Positions 24,757-36,110 of a stretch of DNA of 64,000 nt are shown here, piece by piece. Below the pieces are notes generated by a model. The model saw only the letters and a list, made by a program, of their open reading frames with translations. It was not told the origin of the DNA and made no database searches. The stretch's first letter is position 1. Every line of letters starts with the position of its first letter. The position numbers and the translations under genes are program-made. This DNA comes from Arenicola marina (taxonomy: Eukaryota > Annelida > Polychaeta > Arenicolidae): NCBI GenBank assembly GCA_964019135.1, contig OZ025257.1, forward strand, positions 19,309,971-19,373,970. Reading direction: 5' to 3'.

Positions 24757-24806
24757 TTTGGGTCTTGATGTCAGCATAGCTCTGTGCTGGAGTTGTTGAC
24801 CCTCAA

Positions 24807-25157
24807 TGCAATTCGATGGTACCTGGGGGCGCCTGCATTTTAGCCAAGTTGAGGGAGGGTCGGCCATTATCATACAGCGCAACCCTAATGGGACACGCGT
24901 TGGTGGTGGAAGGGGCAATGGTGGGCACAGGTTTCCCCCCCACATCGAGGTCCCAGAGGAAGAGGCAACAGAAGCCATTCACATTTACGGGTGGAAAAAT
25001 ATCGCTCCGGATTGGTTTCCTTGATAGTACCTAATGCTATAGGCGTTTAAGTTGCATATTATGTTTTTCATTTAATCTACATATTAAATTTACCTTTTCG
25101 GGAACGGCATTAGAAAACGTGAAACTGGAAACATAAGAACATTGTTATATTGAGAAG
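24807..25157. mobile_element. Right inverted arm of the long-ended element, copy 2
   Basis: The reverse complement of this segment aligns with the left arm in copy 1 (5,007-5,330) over its whole length, including GACCTCRATGTGGGGG, GATAATGGC and CATAATATGCAACTTAA. The left arm of this copy is absent because copy 2 begins inside the element. Confidence 0.85.
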
Positions 25158-25555
25158 CCGAATGGCAGATGCGCTATGGATGTTTATTTATATACTCTGT
25201 ATATATATTTATGTATGTTTATATATTATGTAACTGCTTGACTACTTATATTCCATCTAAGGAAACGAACGATGGCATCAAACGGAGGTGCAAAGGTCAT
25301 ACTATTATCATGCGGCTTGGCAGAGATAGCGTCTCATGAATCAAGCAAATAAATGGGCAGGCCTTCCTATTCTTTCTATTCTTTCTGTTCACTCAGCCAT
25401 TTTTCAGATATTTATGCATCATGCTGGTGAATTAAAAGGAAATTACTCGCAAACCAAAAGACGTCGCCTAGCTTCTAAATGCCAATTAGGAAAAAACGCA
25501 CTTCTGTGGTCAAAAAACCAACATTTGCCGAACGACGTTAATTTTACTCCAAGCA

Positions 25556-25628
25556 GCGCAAAAACCAGCGCGCATACAGGCAGATCTAATACAAAAACCG
25601 ATTCCCAGTGATTCATTTAACCCGAAAT
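25556..25628. repeat. 73-bp segment, source copy
   Basis: It begins GCGCAAAAACCAGCGCGCAT and ends TTTAACCCGAAAT, sits in its normal place in the unit, and is repeated 626 bases downstream at 26,182. Confidence 0.9.
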
Positions 25629-26181
25629 CCCTACTAGACCAAAATTGCTGCTGTTATTGCATCACGTTTTATCGCGACAGATGTCATTACCGCCAGAGAG
25701 GCAGGCATTACGTCTATCAATCTCTTGGTCGCCCAATCATGGACAGCTGTTGATGACAACGACGGCCAGCGGACGAGATGAAGAAGGATAGATGGATCGA
25801 TAAGTGAATTTATCTATGATGAAACACTTCCGCCCTTTAGTTACAATGCACCAAGCATCACTCCGGGAGAATGCGAATATGAGCTAGGTATAAATGAAGA
25901 AGAATAGTCTAATTTAAGTGGATAGACCTTATCATTCTTTGTTTGCAAATATGGTTAAACAATGCTCTTTCGTCCCTAGTATTATCCACCCTTGTGTCGC
26001 AAGGATTTAGAGAAGGTGTCGATAAATTATTTAAATATCTACTATATTGAAACAAAATATTATAAAGAAATATATCTTAGACCAGCTTGTGAGCATTCCT
26101 TCACCGGTAACGTTTCGTCGATACATCATTACGACATGATGAATTACGGCCAAATTCATGCGAATGACACGTATTGTTTTT

Positions 26182-26254
26182 GCGCAAAAACCAGCGCGCA
26201 CACAGGCAGATCTAATGCAAAAACCGATTCCCAGTGATTCATTTAACCCGAAAT
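26182..26254. repeat. 73-bp segment, duplicated copy at a deletion junction
   Basis: It matches 25,556-25,628 with two substitutions, and lies exactly where about 1.6 kb of the unit is missing. Copy 3 has no such segment at this place. It looks like filler DNA templated from nearby during break repair. Confidence 0.85.
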
Positions 26255-26426
26255 GACAAATTTGCATTCCTTCATAACATAGCGAGGAAGGTCGAATCTT
26301 TGGCAGGTGACTCTTAATAATGGTAAATTTATAGCCCATCAAATGGCGAATTATAAATATCCTCATGGAAACATGTAAAAGAACAGGATGAATGGCGAAT
26401 GTACCGCGTGATATACTGGTGTCATC

Positions 26427-26450
26427 AGGTCATGTGACAGGTCATGTGAC
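26427..26450. promoter_or_regulatory. Tandem AGGTCATGTGAC motif, copy 2
   Basis: The two motifs are identical to those in copies 1 and 3. The upstream word here is CGCGTGAT rather than CACGTGAT. Confidence 0.35.
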
Positions 26451-27690
26451 ATCGTTCTCCTGCCTGGCGACAGTGATGGAGTCCTGCTGACACAAGGCAC
26501 TCACTCAAACCACAGACTAGGAATTGACTTCTTTGCTAATAGCCAGATTTAGATGAATGTTGTTTGAAGTTCAGAACATTGACCGTAGCTTCATGGGGCA
26601 AGAATTACATCAGTGGTAGTAAAATTGTGCCTTTCCAGTTTGTTTTACTCATAAAATGAGTGGTGGGATTAAGCTCCTGGCCGGCTGCTCAAATTAAGTG
26701 CAATCTGCCACAGGAGACATTTTTTCCTTTTTTTTCCTTTCGGCCATCATGCGAATTGTGACTTTATTACATGGCCCACAGCATACTCCCCATCCCCCCC
26801 CCACCTCGCTACCCTTCAACCCACCACCCTACCTGCTGCCTGTCCACAACATCAGAAGGTTGGTATATCTATAATGTACTACCTTATCGTCATATATTGC
26901 GCTATGTATGAAGTAATGCAAATACGCCTCATCTTACCAACATCTCTAGGCAGTTCTATGTTACTGTCAATGGGGCGGTACATTGCGCTTTAGACAAACG
27001 GTCCCAACTTCGATGTTCGATCGTGCAAGGTCGATCGAATGTGGAATCCAAACACATGGGTGTATGTTGCAGACAAAACATGTGTGATACTTAAGGTTTT
27101 TGTGTTTTTTACTTGCAAGGAAAACGAAATTTGGTCAAGATCAGACTTCAGATACCTTAAACTCATGAAATATGTAAGTGGAAGGGAAGGGAAGGGGACG
27201 GGGTAAGGAGGGGGCGGTGGGTCGTGGGTTATATGTCACTGGAGGGAATACTTTGGGAGCACATCCAGAACATAGATGTGACGTTGCAAGTGCTGTTTCA
27301 TCCAGGCAGGAATGAAATACGTTATGGCATAAGAGGATAAATAACAGATTATCTCCTTTTTGTTTCTCGGGCACTTTCAACGATCCATGTCATGGGAATA
27401 ACCAAATGTGAAGATTTATATGCTGGTCATACTGGGGACAATATGACAGCCTCGGTGCACTTAGTGACGCCAACGAAACGTTAAAGCCAGCCTTTTAACA
27501 CGCCAATAACAAATTCGTTATCTGCTATGTTATTTCGTCCAGCGTATTTAATTACTGGGGTATGGCTCTGCCGATGTATATTGTCAGCATTAAGCTGCCA
27601 GCTCGTTTCAATTTCCACATGAAAGCTTCATTTCGACTAAGAGCTTAGAGTCCAAATGAATTTGAGATGAGTTTTATTTTGCAGCTTTAT

Positions 27691-28370
27691 TACCCATTAT
27701 TATCATATCAGTATTATGTTCTCAGCTCATTCGAAAGAAGGTTGCCCAACACTAACGATTAACAATGCACAAACGGCCGCCATTTTATTGAGATATTTTC
27801 CAATAATGCCGCACTTGCATTCAAAATGCAATGGAAATTAAGTTTGACATGGCGCGTGTCATCACACAACCAAAGGCACAAAGATCAATTCATACAATCC
27901 AATCGAGATAACCAGATAATCCGACTAATTACTTCTACTTCTACGAGAGAAAGCCCATTATTATCATACCAGTAGTATTTGTTTCTGCTAATTGGAAAGA
28001 CAGTTGTCCAACGCTAACGATTAACAATACAAAAACGGTCGAAATGTTATAGATACTTGCATTAAAAATGCAATGCAAATTAAAAGTTTGTAAATGCAAG
28101 TTTGACATGGCGCGCTTCATTACACAACAAAACTAAATTGAACACGTGGCCCCGTAATAAGTTGCATTCATATCTAATGCGTTGGTGACCATACAAAGCA
28201 ACATACATAAGTTCATACCGTAGCAGAATAGAATATAACAGAAGAGGTAGAAGAGCGCGAGACTAATGGTTGGTGGATTAGTAACATTAGAAGATGCGGG
28301 AGGATGACGCTTGAAGATCAATGCATACAATGCAATCAAGATAACCGGATAACCCGACAATTACTCTTAG
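27691..28370. repeat. Internal tandem duplication in copy 2
   Basis: Two versions of the same stretch follow each other: 27,691-27,950 and 27,953-28,370. Both begin CCCATTATTATCAT, both hold CTAACGATTAACAAT and GACATGGCGCG, and both end ATAACC-GATAA-CCGAC. The first lacks a middle part that encodes the membrane-like frame. Copies 3 and 4 have one version only. Confidence 0.75.
28133..28360 (-). CDS. Small hydrophobic reading frame, copy 2
   Basis: The frame encodes 75 residues beginning MSGYPVILIALYALIF, with a first hydrophobic stretch, two N-glycosylation-type sites (NVT, NAT) and a long second hydrophobic stretch containing LFYLFCYILFCYGMNLC. It could form one or two membrane segments. 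The copy 3 frame has the same length with no gap. I recognise no family. Against a real gene: the copies are only about 10 percent diverged, no upstream promoter or splice signal is evident, and the copy 4 version is altered at its start-distal end. Confidence 0.3.
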   Translation of the reverse strand: MSGYPVILIALYALIFKRHPPASSNVTNPPTISLALFYLFCYILFCYGMNLCMLLCMVTNALDMNATYYGATCSI

Positions 28371-28534
28371 AGAGAAAAGCGCCAGACTGAAACAGATCCA
28401 CATGTCTGGAATTGTGTTACTGGAGTTAACCCTACTCTCGTGTGAATAAAATTAATCTGCAAAATTATTCAATCTTGCAGGAGTCAGTTCGTTGGTAATG
28501 GTTCTGGACGGTTTACAGTAGGCATGTAGCGCTT

Positions 28535-28572
28535 CGGGTGGTGAGAATAGTTTCCCATTCTGTGTATTGGGA
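28535..28572 (+). mobile_element. tRNA-derived head, partial, copy 2
   Basis: It keeps the A-box side and the CCCATTCTGTGTATT arm, but the B-box half found in copies 1, 3 and 4 is absent. Confidence 0.3.
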
Positions 28573-28828
28573 AGGAGACACGGGAACGGATGTTTTCGTT
28601 GTCATGTGACAGCGCATAATACGGAAATGGAAACTTTGGTCACATCCGGCTTCTTCCTCGAATGGTCGTCACCATTAGTGATGGCACAGACACAGCCATC
28701 TCACCGCCAGGATGTGCTGTGTGGACTGATTTACACAGCAATCAATGCACAATTAATGCCGTCGGTGCCTGGCACGGTATTATTAACGTAATGGTGTCTT
28801 CGTCTCTATTATGGAGGCAATGATAATC

Positions 28829-29010
28829 TCGCTCTCTCCTTCTCTCGCTGTCTGTGCATGAATCTCTGTCTCTTTGCCTCTCCCTGTCTCTCTCTCTCCT
28901 CCTCGCTCTCTCTTTCTATCTTTCCCTCTCTCCCTCTCGTTGTCTCTTCCCCTCTGTCTGTGAATCTCTCTCCCTCTGTTTCGGTCGCCCTCTGCCACTG
29001 TCTGTCTCTC
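28829..29010. repeat. TC-rich microsatellite, copy 2
   Basis: An interrupted CTCT and TCCCTCTC run at the same unit position as in copies 1, 3 and 4. Confidence 0.9.
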
Positions 29011-30934
29011 CTGTTCGTTTTGAGCAAAGTACCTGGTGGGACTTTGTGAGATGAGAACAGGTGGATTCCATTTGCTTGCCCCAGGATCAAAGCTTGTTGA
29101 TGCTTAGTCCTAGGGTTGAAGACCAAAAAGCTGGGGATCCGGCGTCTACTATTCCTAAAATCGGTTTTCCTCAAATCGCTAATAAGTCTCCATCATATTG
29201 TCCCACATGCTTCTATTCACAAACCAAACATTTATGTTGCTGTAAACCATCAATGTTTGGCCGCCGTGCAGGCCCTGTCTGCTTAAGTTTTTGGCTGCTA
29301 GCTTGGAACTTTCGGAAATAATATTTCGTTAAGGTTCTGAACAATTAACTGTAAATACAGGCATGTGGTATTCATTCCTTGAACAATAACTAACATCTTA
29401 ATTTAAAGTACTAATGCCTCGATAATAATATGTACGATTCTCGACAAAATTCCACGACATGATGCAATTCTTCTAGACACTGTTAATTGAAAGTCCATTA
29501 AACGACATGTATTCAAGTTTCTCCGGGCACTCGATAATGACTTATTGCGTTGAATACGGAATCGTCTAATATTGAAACAGCCGACTGGGGTGTTCACGTG
29601 TAATCACTTTTCGCAAAGAACCCGGACTTCTCGTCTATACAAGACGTTCCAACGGCCTCATGTCTTTGCACGGTCGGTAAGCTCAAGCCTCAGTGCATTG
29701 TCTCCGCTCCAAGGTCAAGGACACTTCTGGTGGATAGTCAGTGCCATGTGTGGAATACGAATTCCGATTACTCTGTAGTCTCGTTTCCAACCGAGGTGTT
29801 GCGGAGGAGGGCTTTGTCTTGTGATTGGGGCAGCCGAGCAGCATCAGTTGAGTAATTAGCCTCCTCCCCTCATCGGTGGTCTTCGGCGTTAACACGGTCT
29901 GGGCTGTTGGCATGGATACGGCCCTTAGTCATACAAAGTGCCTTCCGCCGTTTCCGAGAGTACTGATCTGCATTCCCTCCTCGCAGACGTTTCATAAATG
30001 CAGATGTTCCAGCTTCCCACACCCGTACTTGGAGCACTGAATATGGAAGCGTGTGGTGGGAAGCTTTTTTTCACTTTTAGTACGTTTCGTATATGTATGT
30101 ATATCATCGTGTATGTAAACACAATATAATGATCATAAAACCCACATGAAATAAAAGGTAAACAGTCAGTCGACATAAATACAATACAAAGCTAGTCCTA
30201 ATGTTTTCCGTCGTGCCTTAATATTATGGATTACATAGCTGACATTTTGTCAAACAAGTTTTACAGGCGGAGTTGAATCAAATGGGATTAAATAACAGGG
30301 TTAGTTACTGACACAGCAAGATTTTGTAGAGAGAAACTGTCTATATTTAAATATCTGCAATTTCAAATGGGATAGAGCGGATATTTCGTGTACCAAGTCG
30401 GAATTCAAGCGGCCACCAGCTTTGTTTCGGCGTCACCACATTGTGGTTGTCAATATGAACAATAATCTCTCGGCCGGTTACCTTGTCAGGAGCAAATTTG
30501 ACGCACAGGTGTGAGTTGCCGGAAACTATGCATTGTCAGCATGGTGACAAAACATACGAGATTCACGGAGTAGCAAATGATAAAAGCCTTAAAAGATCAA
30601 GAGAAGACGGGGATAAACATAAAAGAGGATATGGCGCCTGGCAAGACTTGAAGGAAAGAAAGAACAATGATGGGGAACACCACCACCCCTATGCAAGTGT
30701 GTTGTTGTGTCCTACTTAACTAAACAGTTGGTACCACGCCAACACGATGTTAACAGGTAATTTATTTTAAAGAGAGAGGACAATTTCGTCTGACAAATAC
30801 ATAACCATTTGATTTCCTACTGGCATTCTGAATTTATTTTCAACGAAAAACCACTTACCCACGGATACACCACATCCCCTCGACATCATTTGGATTGATA
30901 TGTTCCTGGCTTAGATGGTTACGCGATGTCGAAT

Positions 30935-31016
30935 ACATCTGGCCCATCTGGCATTTCCGCCACATTTGGCATATATGGCACGTTTGGCACAAATGGAACA
31001 TCTAACACATCCGGTG
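30935..31016. repeat. 9-bp minisatellite, copy 2
   Basis: Words CATCTGGCC, CATCTGGCA, CATTTGGCA, TATATGGCA and CGTTTGGCA repeat with changes; six to eight loose units. Confidence 0.8.
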
Positions 31017-32112
31017 CATTACAATGATTCCCCCAAAACCCACAACGAAACACAAAAAACAAAGTAGTCCAATCAAAGAAAAAACACAGCGTCAGAAAAT
31101 GTAACTAACGTGAAGTGTGGAGTTCACGCTGCACAAATGCCAGTTCCGGAAACTGCAGAGTTGCCCTCGCTGTGGCAATTAGGTTTGCCACCCAAGCTCT
31201 GGCCGGAATACATCGGGTCTTGAAAGCGGGAGCCGGGAACTGGAATGGTGAGTGCTGTTGTCTCACTTCATCGGCCGAAAGTGCCCTCAAGCTGCACTGC
31301 AACACGGCAAGGAAGCAAGGTCACGGGGGTTGCCCAAGGTCATGTTCGCGATGCGTTGTGTTTAATTCCACGCCACCTGGCAGAACCAATAGATGCCGAA
31401 TAAATGTCAAGTTCGCGCTTTGTGTCGTATGGACGATCATTATTATTGGCGAATATAAGTAAAGGATAAATGTTGATAATATGATTAGGGGTAGCAAATG
31501 CTGGGCAGCTGCCAACTATACAATAACAACATTACAGCGGATAATCACTACTAAATAGGGTAACGTCCGCAGCATTGCCCACAGCTGGGCCCAGAAATTG
31601 AAACAGATATCCATACAATAAGACTGCCCTATTGTGGCGCATTCATCTGGAAGCTTTGTTCTGTCGCGATGACTAAGCGACATTGTCTGTTGATTTTGCC
31701 GGTCCGTTACTGCGCCTAATCAGTCACAGCACAGTTCAGCCCCGCTGGGAACCCTAAGCTTCACGGAACAGCCATTTCGCCTGACCAAAACAGCTTGAAA
31801 TGCAAAGTGGCTTTCATGATTAGCGCCAGAAAACATTAATCGACCACAAATAAGGCACTGTGTGCATATCGTAAGGTGACAGATCGAGTTACTGGATCGC
31901 GGATGTGATGGCCAATGTACACGTTACCAGAACGCACGTGTCAGATCCTGCCTCCAGAGCATGAATGCTGAAAACTTGCTATGGCAAGTCAACTATTATA
32001 GCTTGAGCTAGTGCTACAATTGTAATACTAAGGCCTCAAATTATGTATCTAACTTGTTAGCCGATAAAGCTGCAGAGATTCACGATAGTGAGTCCAAGAT
32101 TAGCACAAGTCG

Positions 32113-32313
32113 ATGAGACCCAAAACTAAATATGTCTTTGTTGGTACCACTGATAGCAACAAATGTGACGAAAATCACGAAAAAACACACGAATTTGACG
32201 TTGAATATACCAAAGGGTATTGGCTGCCCCAGCTAATCCAATCGCATCATGGCACTGCCCGGGTGTGCATTGTGTCTGGAGACGATCGTGGGACTGCCGC
32301 TGATTCTAATTGA
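32113..32313 (+). other. Conserved short reading frame (GYWLPQ), copy 2
   Basis: The open frame ends GYWLPQLIQSHHG...GTAADSN at TGA 32,311. Its first 35 residues differ from copies 1, 3 and 4 because the upstream sequence has been changed by a deletion, so only the last 33 codons are comparable. Those codons keep the frame and the stop position of copy 1. Confidence 0.3.
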
Positions 32314-33334
32314 ATTGGACTCCGCATTCTAGAGGGGGAAGGGGGCACGGGACCCTTTTTTCTAATCTCCGCGATTGGTATCCACGAATTCTTGGAGATT
32401 TCGCGGTTAGCTGCTGGTAATTCCTTGGGGATCTTTATCCGTATTCGTCCTGGTTCAACGCGAAGACCCTTTTCCTATTTACCATGATCCGTCACAGCAG
32501 TGAATTTCTCGATATACGCGATATCACTGTTAAGATAGGCATGGTGTTAATACGGGTGGTTCAGTAAAAACATCTATTTAGCAAAAAAATGTTGTCAGCG
32601 CGTATTACTAAGTAGGTAAAGAGGCCATACAACAGGATATACTTTACATTTTGGAAAATATATTTCTTGTTATATGGTGCTTCTTGCTTCAGCGAGATTA
32701 AAAGTCGTGGTTGTGGTTGCGGATTGATAAAAGACGCAGGTTTTCGTGCGAACGACACAGGTTGTGGTGACCCAAGCAATTACCGATTGGAGAGGAAGGG
32801 AGGTGGTGGATGTGGGTTAAACCTTTCACTGGTAGCAGGAAACTGTGTCCCCATCGACGGGTAGGCACATCACCTATTCTAATAAGGTCCATGTTATATC
32901 CACAGATCATAAGAGGGACATTCTGACGCTTGTGAGGAAGCTATTGCTATTGCTACACCAGATAACGTGTGTTTTCTACGGCATCCGGCTCTGAGATGAA
33001 ATCCTGACCATCTCCCACTGGTTCCGGCAAGCTATTTACCCACATGTTTTGCAGGCCAACGAATCCATATGTATTGGAGGCTTGGGCTAAGATTAGAACT
33101 TGGGAATGCGAGCACGGTTATCTATGTCCTGTAGGAACGTGTACATTTCTTCAGGAGGGAAATCATCTACAATTGGTCTTGGTGGAGAAAACGGTTGTGG
33201 TAATCGTGAATTGGTACCTCGTTTAAGTCCACGACTCCAAATACTAAAGGACAAATGTACGAGGCCAAACGATACCTGCGTGCAGCATGTTTCTTTTTCA
33301 CCTTGAAAAACACGATATGACAACGATTAATGAC

Positions 33335-33420
33335 AACCAACCATCCCCTCCCCACCCCTCCATTCGGCCCTGCCCCGCCCATCTCCTCCCATCTCTTCGG
33401 CCCTACCCTCGCCCCTTCCT
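33335..33420. repeat. C-rich tract, copy 2
   Basis: CCCCTCCCCACCCCTCC followed by two CGGCCCT phrases. It is shorter than in copy 1. Confidence 0.8.
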
Positions 33421-34706
33421 GAGCCGCACGTGACCTTGGTCGGTCGTGCCGTCCCCAGCATTGGCGCAAACACACAGAACCCTGAGCTCATCACGTGTCG
33501 GCTGGCTTACCGGAAGTCGTAATCTGCCGGATGTCAGCTAAGTTCGCCCGGGTTCCTTAAATCATTCCACTCCTCGATTTCGATACGACCAGTTCTGTTT
33601 TGTTCCAGCATAATGTCGCCATTAGACATGTATGAAACATGACATCAAGCTTCGATGGACAGATCCTGACGTCTGAAGCTAATCACGTGAACTATGCGAT
33701 AACCCGAGAAAACCACGGGGGTGCAGTAGGTGCAGTGGGGTACAAAGGTCATAATACCCTGCTCGCATTCCATATACTGTATCCTACTGTGGTGTCATTA
33801 GTGTAGACCAACCTTTGCCTAACTAGTTTCATAATATTTCAAGATGAACTTCGGCTGTCGGCCCCAGAAGTATGTGCCCCCTACTCCACCTCACCCACCC
33901 ACACACTCTCCGTAGATCTAAGCATGTGCCCCCCCCCCCCCACCCCCACCCTCGCAACCGCGCATTTTATCAATTGTTTACCTTTCATTGCTAATCTCCC
34001 TTTACTCTAATAAAATTTAACTATCAGCAAAACAGATGAGATAGACAAATCCCATGTATAGAGGTCAAAATCCCTGAAATTCCCTACATCATGGCGACAA
34101 TAAAGTTACGGATATAGTTGCCGACATAACAACGCCGCAGACATGAAAACTGTGCGCCCGTTTGGCCCCAGATTGCATTGTTACAGATACCCGGATTTAG
34201 CAGATGTATTTTTTTCGTCCTCTTTGTTTTTTATTCCTCTTGCGTATTTAACGATGCTTAGCCAAGAGGAACAATATGCCCTTTTCACCATTCCAGGTTT
34301 CAGGGCGACGAACGTCTGATGGTTGTCTCGGTATGGCGGACGAGAGGCAGACACTGGTCATAAAGCAAGAGGCGTTGTAGCTCAAAGACGCCAGTCTCCC
34401 CGCCAGCATGCGACGCAGCCACGTCGGGGTAGGGTCATAAACTGCCGCTCGACAAACAGTGGGTGCCCCAGACCGCCGCTAAAGTATATATTGCGGACGT
34501 AACTGGATTAAAACACCCAGCGTGGCTGGCCGGGCGGTGCTTAGCGGCATCACGGCTTGTGTCGATTGTCTCGTTCCAGCAATCCAGGCCAATGGGGGTC
34601 AGGAAAGGTTATGTATGTATCCATGTGTTAACACCGGTTCATAGTTTCTCTCTCCCTATTATCCCTTTATTTAACCTTTCTGTTGTGTGCTTTCTCACAG
34701 GCAAAC

Positions 34707-34799
34707 ATGGGCGCGTATAAGGTTGTACAGTCACTACGGGATCTGATCGAAACCTCACGAGACAGACAGGGATACGTATGCTCCATGTCAATGCTATAG
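34707..34799 (+). other. Exon-like segment MGAY, copy 2
   Basis: A pyrimidine-rich tract ending TTTCTCACAG precedes GCAAACATGG, which has the look of a 3' splice site followed by a start codon in good context. The frame reads MGAYKVVQSLRDLIETSRDR and stops after 30 residues. The matching frames in copies 3 and 4 continue differently. Origin unknown. Confidence 0.25.
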
Positions 34800-35984
34800 C
34801 ATTCCCGGCATGTACGTACTACTTGCCTTCCTGTGGTTTGCCTTCACTCAAATTGGATGCGCAGCTAACGCAACTAACCACTGAATTAAACGCGCATATC
34901 AGAATTATAACCACCAGCGTAGGTGTATGTAATATATAATCTGTTCGACAGTTAATGAACCAAAATGTAGCTGTTTTATAAGTGACTGTCAGTGTCAGGC
35001 GAGCTATTGCGTTGCATGGGATTTACCATGTCGTATGGCGTAATAATCATCATGACTGGCATGTTTCCTCGCGGTATCTATGGTTACGTAAAACGCACCC
35101 TATATGGACTGGTCAGGTGAGGACGTTTTCGCTCCATTTGTCGCAGAAATGTAAACATCGATTATTTGCCTCAAAATGCAAGGCTTCCAACTGTCTCATC
35201 ATGACAACATGCATTATGGAGAGATCAATTTCTTAACTTTAACATTACTATAGTATGATTCTGTAGCTGCCAATGCCTAGACCAAAGCAAGAAAAAAAAA
35301 GTAGTTGAAAAATCTTTACTTCCAAACCGCGCAGTCAGGGGGTTCCCAACTAACAAACGTTGACAACTATGAGTGCACGTCACGCAGCTCTAATAAGGTA
35401 CCAGCGAGATGCATGCTCATTCTAAGAGCCGTGTTTTTGTTGGTCGCCCAAAGAACGAAACCGGAAATGGAACCCGCGAGAACTGTACAGCCTATTGTGT
35501 AAATATCCCAAGCGAACAAGAACACAAATAAAGTTTTAGCACAGGAGATTAATCATGTGGTAGATTCAATTACTTGTTGAATTAGTATAAAATCTGGCTC
35601 CCTTAATGAGTTTACTTGGCTCATCGTTAAACATCAAATACCATTGTGTCCATGAAAGCCGTCGAAGGAAAATACAAACATAAGGTCATAGTAATTTCAA
35701 GGCACGGCCTTATAGATCGGTTTTTGGATCAGATAGACAGGACTGGGGTTCAGATAAACACGTCCGTGATTCAGATGGACAGTTCTCTGGTCCAGATGGA
35801 CTGTACGCGTGTGTGAACTAGGACCGATTATGAGTCCCGTTTGACTCCGATTGCAGATGAACAAACCTTCAGGCCAGACGATGCGGGATGGGTGCAAGGG
35901 ACAGATGTCGGAAGGAACATTTTACATTGCTTCAATTAGTTTTGGGTGAAAAATATGGCCTAATAAGTCCGAAACATCTCACCC

Positions 35985-36110
35985 CGAACACGTGTCCCAG
36001 TATGGTTGCGCTGCCTGATAATGGCCGACAATCCGTTAAGTTTGCTAAAATTTAGGCGCCCCCAGGAACCAGAAAATTGCACTTTGTGATAAAGTGTCCA
36101 TTTTACTTAC
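35985..36110. mobile_element. Left inverted arm remnant, copy 3
   Basis: It contains CACGTGTCCCAGTATGG, GATAATGGCCGAC and AATTGCACTTTGTGAT, matching the inner half of the left arm in copy 5. The outer half is missing. Confidence 0.75.

Larger units (their letters stand above)
24428..35975 (+). repeat. Array copy 2 (left end missing, TATA block lost)
   Basis: Similarity to the unit resumes at 24,428 with TGCCAATGACAGCCCATTACG, matching copy 1 from about 5,959. The copy carries the right inverted arm, AGGTCA motifs, the membrane-protein-like frame, part of the tRNA-like head, the TC tract, minisatellite, GYWLPQ frame, C-rich tract and exon-like segment. About 1.6 kb that includes the TATA block in copy 3 (37,600-39,175) is absent here. 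Extra sequence not seen in copies 3 or 4 lies at about 29,135-29,400 and 35,245-35,650. Both extras are of unknown nature; the second contains AATAAA and GTATAAAATC. Confidence 0.9.

Noticed and set aside
28809-29174. Arg/Glu-rich coiled-coil-like protein on the minus strand, also seen at 54,511-54,951
   Set aside because: It is the TC microsatellite read from the other strand, with a different frame and length in each copy.
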